The notes under the pieces: generated by a model
The model's input: only the letters and a program-made list of their open reading frames with translations
Databases searched by the model: none
Told to the model about the DNA's origin: nothing
In this document: piece after piece, positions 62,597-64,000 of the stretch
Layout of the letters: the number at the start of each line of letters is the position of its first letter
Numbering within the stretch: the first letter of the stretch is position 1
Source of the DNA: Pedobacter zeae
Lineage (GTDB): Bacteria > Bacteroidota > Bacteroidia > Sphingobacteriales > Sphingobacteriaceae
Reading direction: 5' to 3'
Assembly: GCF_014196715.1 (NCBI RefSeq)
Contig: NZ_JACIEF010000003.1
Coordinates: forward strand, 897,874 to 961,873
Length of the DNA stretch: 64,000 nt
Made by a program: the position numbers and the translations under genes

Positions 62597-64000
62597 TTAT
62601 GCTTCTACCGGAGTAATATGTCCGGGAGTTCCGCTTTCTGCTTGATTTTCGAATAAACGTTTACCAAAAATGACTTCTAAATCATCTTTAAATAAAACTT
62701 CTTTTTCGATCAAAATATCAGCCAATTGAATCAACTTATCTTTGTTTTCTTCCAATAATTTGATCGCTCTCTGGTATTGGCCTTCAATTAATGCCGAAAT
62801 TTCCTTATCGATGGTTAAAGCAGTGTCTTCTGAGTAAGGTTTTGAGAAATTATACTCATTCTGACCTGAAGAATCGTAATAAGTAATGTTACCTAATTTC
62901 TCGTTCAAACCATAAATGGTAACCATTGCCCTGGCCTGTTTGTTTACTTTTTCTAAGTCACTTAAGGCACCTGTAGAAATGGTATCGAACATTACTTTTT
63001 CAGCTGCCCTACCGCCCATCGTTGCGCACATTTCATCGAGCATTTGATGAGGGCGAACAATTAAACGTTCTTCTGGTAAATACCAGGCCGCACCTAGGCT
63101 CTGTCCGCGTGGAACGATCGTGACCTTAACCAATGGCGCTGCATGTTCCAGCAACCAGCTTACTGTAGCATGACCGGCCTCGTGAATAGCGATAGCACGC
63201 TTTTCGCTTGGCGTAATGATTTTGTTTTTCTTTTCTAAACCACCAACAATACGGTCTACTGCATCTAAGAAATCTTGCTTATCAACCGCCGATTTATTCT
63301 TACGCGCTGCAATTAAGGCCGCTTCGTTACAAACATTTGCAATATCTGCACCTGAAAATCCAGGGGTTTGTTTGGCTAAAAATTCAGTATCAAGCTCTTC
63401 TGATTTTTTAAGCGGAGCAATGTGGACTTCGAAAATTTGTTTACGCTCTATAACATCCGGTAAGTCAACATAAATCTGTCTGTCGAACCTTCCGGCTCTT
63501 AATAATGCTTTATCTAAAACATCGGCGCGGTTGGTTGCAGCCAAAATGATCACGTGTGTATTGGTTCCGAAACCATCCATTTCAACCAAAAGCTGGTTTA
63601 AGGTGTTTTCGCGCTCATCATTTCCGCCCATCACACCATTTTTACCACGGGCACGGCCAATGGCATCAATCTCATCAATAAAGATGATACATGGTGATTT
63701 ATCTTTTGCCTGTTTAAATAAATCGCGCACACGTGATGCACCCACCCCAACAAACATTTCTACGAAATCAGATCCTGATAAAGAGAAAAAAGGAACCTGT
63801 GCTTCACCCGCAACGGCTTTGGCCAACAAGGTTTTACCAGTACCCGGCGAACCTACCAATAAGGCGCCTTTGGGGATTTTTCCACCCAGATCCGTATATT
63901 TTTTAGGGTTTTTAAGGAAATCAACAATTTCCATTACCTCTGTTTTGGCCTCTTCTAAGCCTGCAACATCATTAAAAGTAATGTTTACCTGGCTCTCTTT
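62597..64000 (-). CDS. ftsH: ATP-dependent zinc metalloprotease FtsH (partial)
   Basis: The frame is open to the window edge, so the N-terminal membrane part is missing; 467 residues are present. The visible part begins ESQVNITFNDVAGLEEAK and has the AAA motifs Walker A GSPGTGKT, Walker B IIFIDEIDAIG and the second region of homology NRADVLDKALLRAGRFDRQ, then the M41 zinc motif HEAGH (AIHEAGHATV) and a downstream acidic ligand region. FtsH degrades membrane and cytosolic proteins at the inner membrane. It is followed by the LUD gene. Confidence 0.96.
   Translation of the reverse strand, partial: KESQVNITFNDVAGLEEAKTEVMEIVDFLKNPKKYTDLGGKIPKGALLVGSPGTGKTLLAKAVAGEAQVPFFSLSGSDFVEMFVGVGASRVRDLFKQAKDKSPCIIFIDEIDAIGRARGKNGVMGGNDERENTLNQLLVEMDGFGTNTHVIILAATNRADVLDKALLRAGRFDRQIYVDLPDVIERKQIFEVHIAPLKKSEELDTEFLAKQTPGFSGADIANVCNEAALIAARKNKSAVDKQDFLDAVDRIVGGLEKKNKIITPSEKRAIAIHEAGHATVSWLLEHAAPLVKVTIVPRGQSLGAAWYLPEERLIVRPHQMLDEMCATMGGRAAEKVMFDTISTGALSDLEKVNKQARAMVTIYGLNEKLGNITYYDSSGQNEYNFSKPYSEDTALTIDKEISALIEGQYQRAIKLLEENKDKLIQLADILIEKEVLFKDDLEVIFGKRLFENQAESGTPGHITPVEA

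Noticed and set aside
1..64000. Prophage, IS element or CRISPR array
   Set aside because: No integrase, transposase, phage structural gene, direct-repeat array or terminal repeats of an element with a transposase were seen.

Overview
The window comes from a Bacteroidota chromosome, most likely a Pedobacter-like member of the Sphingobacteriaceae. The evidence is a SusC/SusD outer-membrane pair under a FecI/FecR-type regulator, the Bacteroidetes promoter signature TAnnTTTG upstream of several genes, lack of Shine-Dalgarno sequences, lipoproteins of the SusD and PKD-like families, and moderately AT-rich housekeeping genes. No rRNA, tRNA, CRISPR array, prophage or insertion sequence is visible. 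The species call is inference from protein style, not a database match.

Left part (1-14114): after the first codons of a secreted protein (cut by the window edge) comes a single long leftward operon of ten genes: ECF sigma factor, FecR-like anti-sigma factor, SusC, SusD, a DUF4843 lipoprotein, a PKD-like lipoprotein, two TlpA-like thiol-disulfide proteins, a two-lobed retropepsin-like protease with a PDZ domain, and a thioredoxin-fold protein. It has a recognisable promoter upstream of the sigma factor and an intrinsic terminator at its end. It contains no carbohydrate-active enzyme, so it looks like a TonB-dependent uptake system tied to extracytoplasmic thiol chemistry and proteolysis, substrate unknown.

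Middle part (14424-41004): a giant coiled-coil DUF4175 membrane protein, a decayed toxin-antitoxin pair (the toxin has an in-frame stop), ybeY, an ABC-F ATPase, two parS-like sites and mnmG; then an Ig-like lipoprotein, a gamma carbonic anhydrase-like protein, divergent nadB and nadA (quinolinate synthesis for NAD), a dicarboxylate/amino-acid symporter, thiL, rmuC, purU, an FAD oxidoreductase, a zinc membrane peptidase, apaG, dusB, a CPBP protease with an overlapping DUF2007 gene, cdsA, a methyltransferase and a thioesterase.

Right part (41223-64000): cobalamin-independent methionine synthase metE behind a cobalamin riboswitch; an M14 carboxypeptidase; a DsbA/FrnE-like protein; DUF3820; mfd; a DUF2752-TM2 pair; a Nif3-like protein coupled to a C4 zinc-ribbon coiled-coil protein; a TPR protein; a FabH-like ketoacyl synthase; a 7TMR-DISM histidine kinase with a NarL-type regulator; a two-gene unit of a metzincin-motif lipoprotein and a phospholipase-A-like barrel; a LUD-domain protein; and the C-terminal part of ftsH running off the window.

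Intergenic spaces carry a family of imperfect inverted repeats (GTCAT...ATGAC ends) and strong hairpin terminators. The most notable items are the redox/protease SusCD operon, the parS pair beside mnmG, the broken toxin, the metE riboswitch, and the metzincin plus HxSNG-barrel pair behind a 22-bp palindrome.
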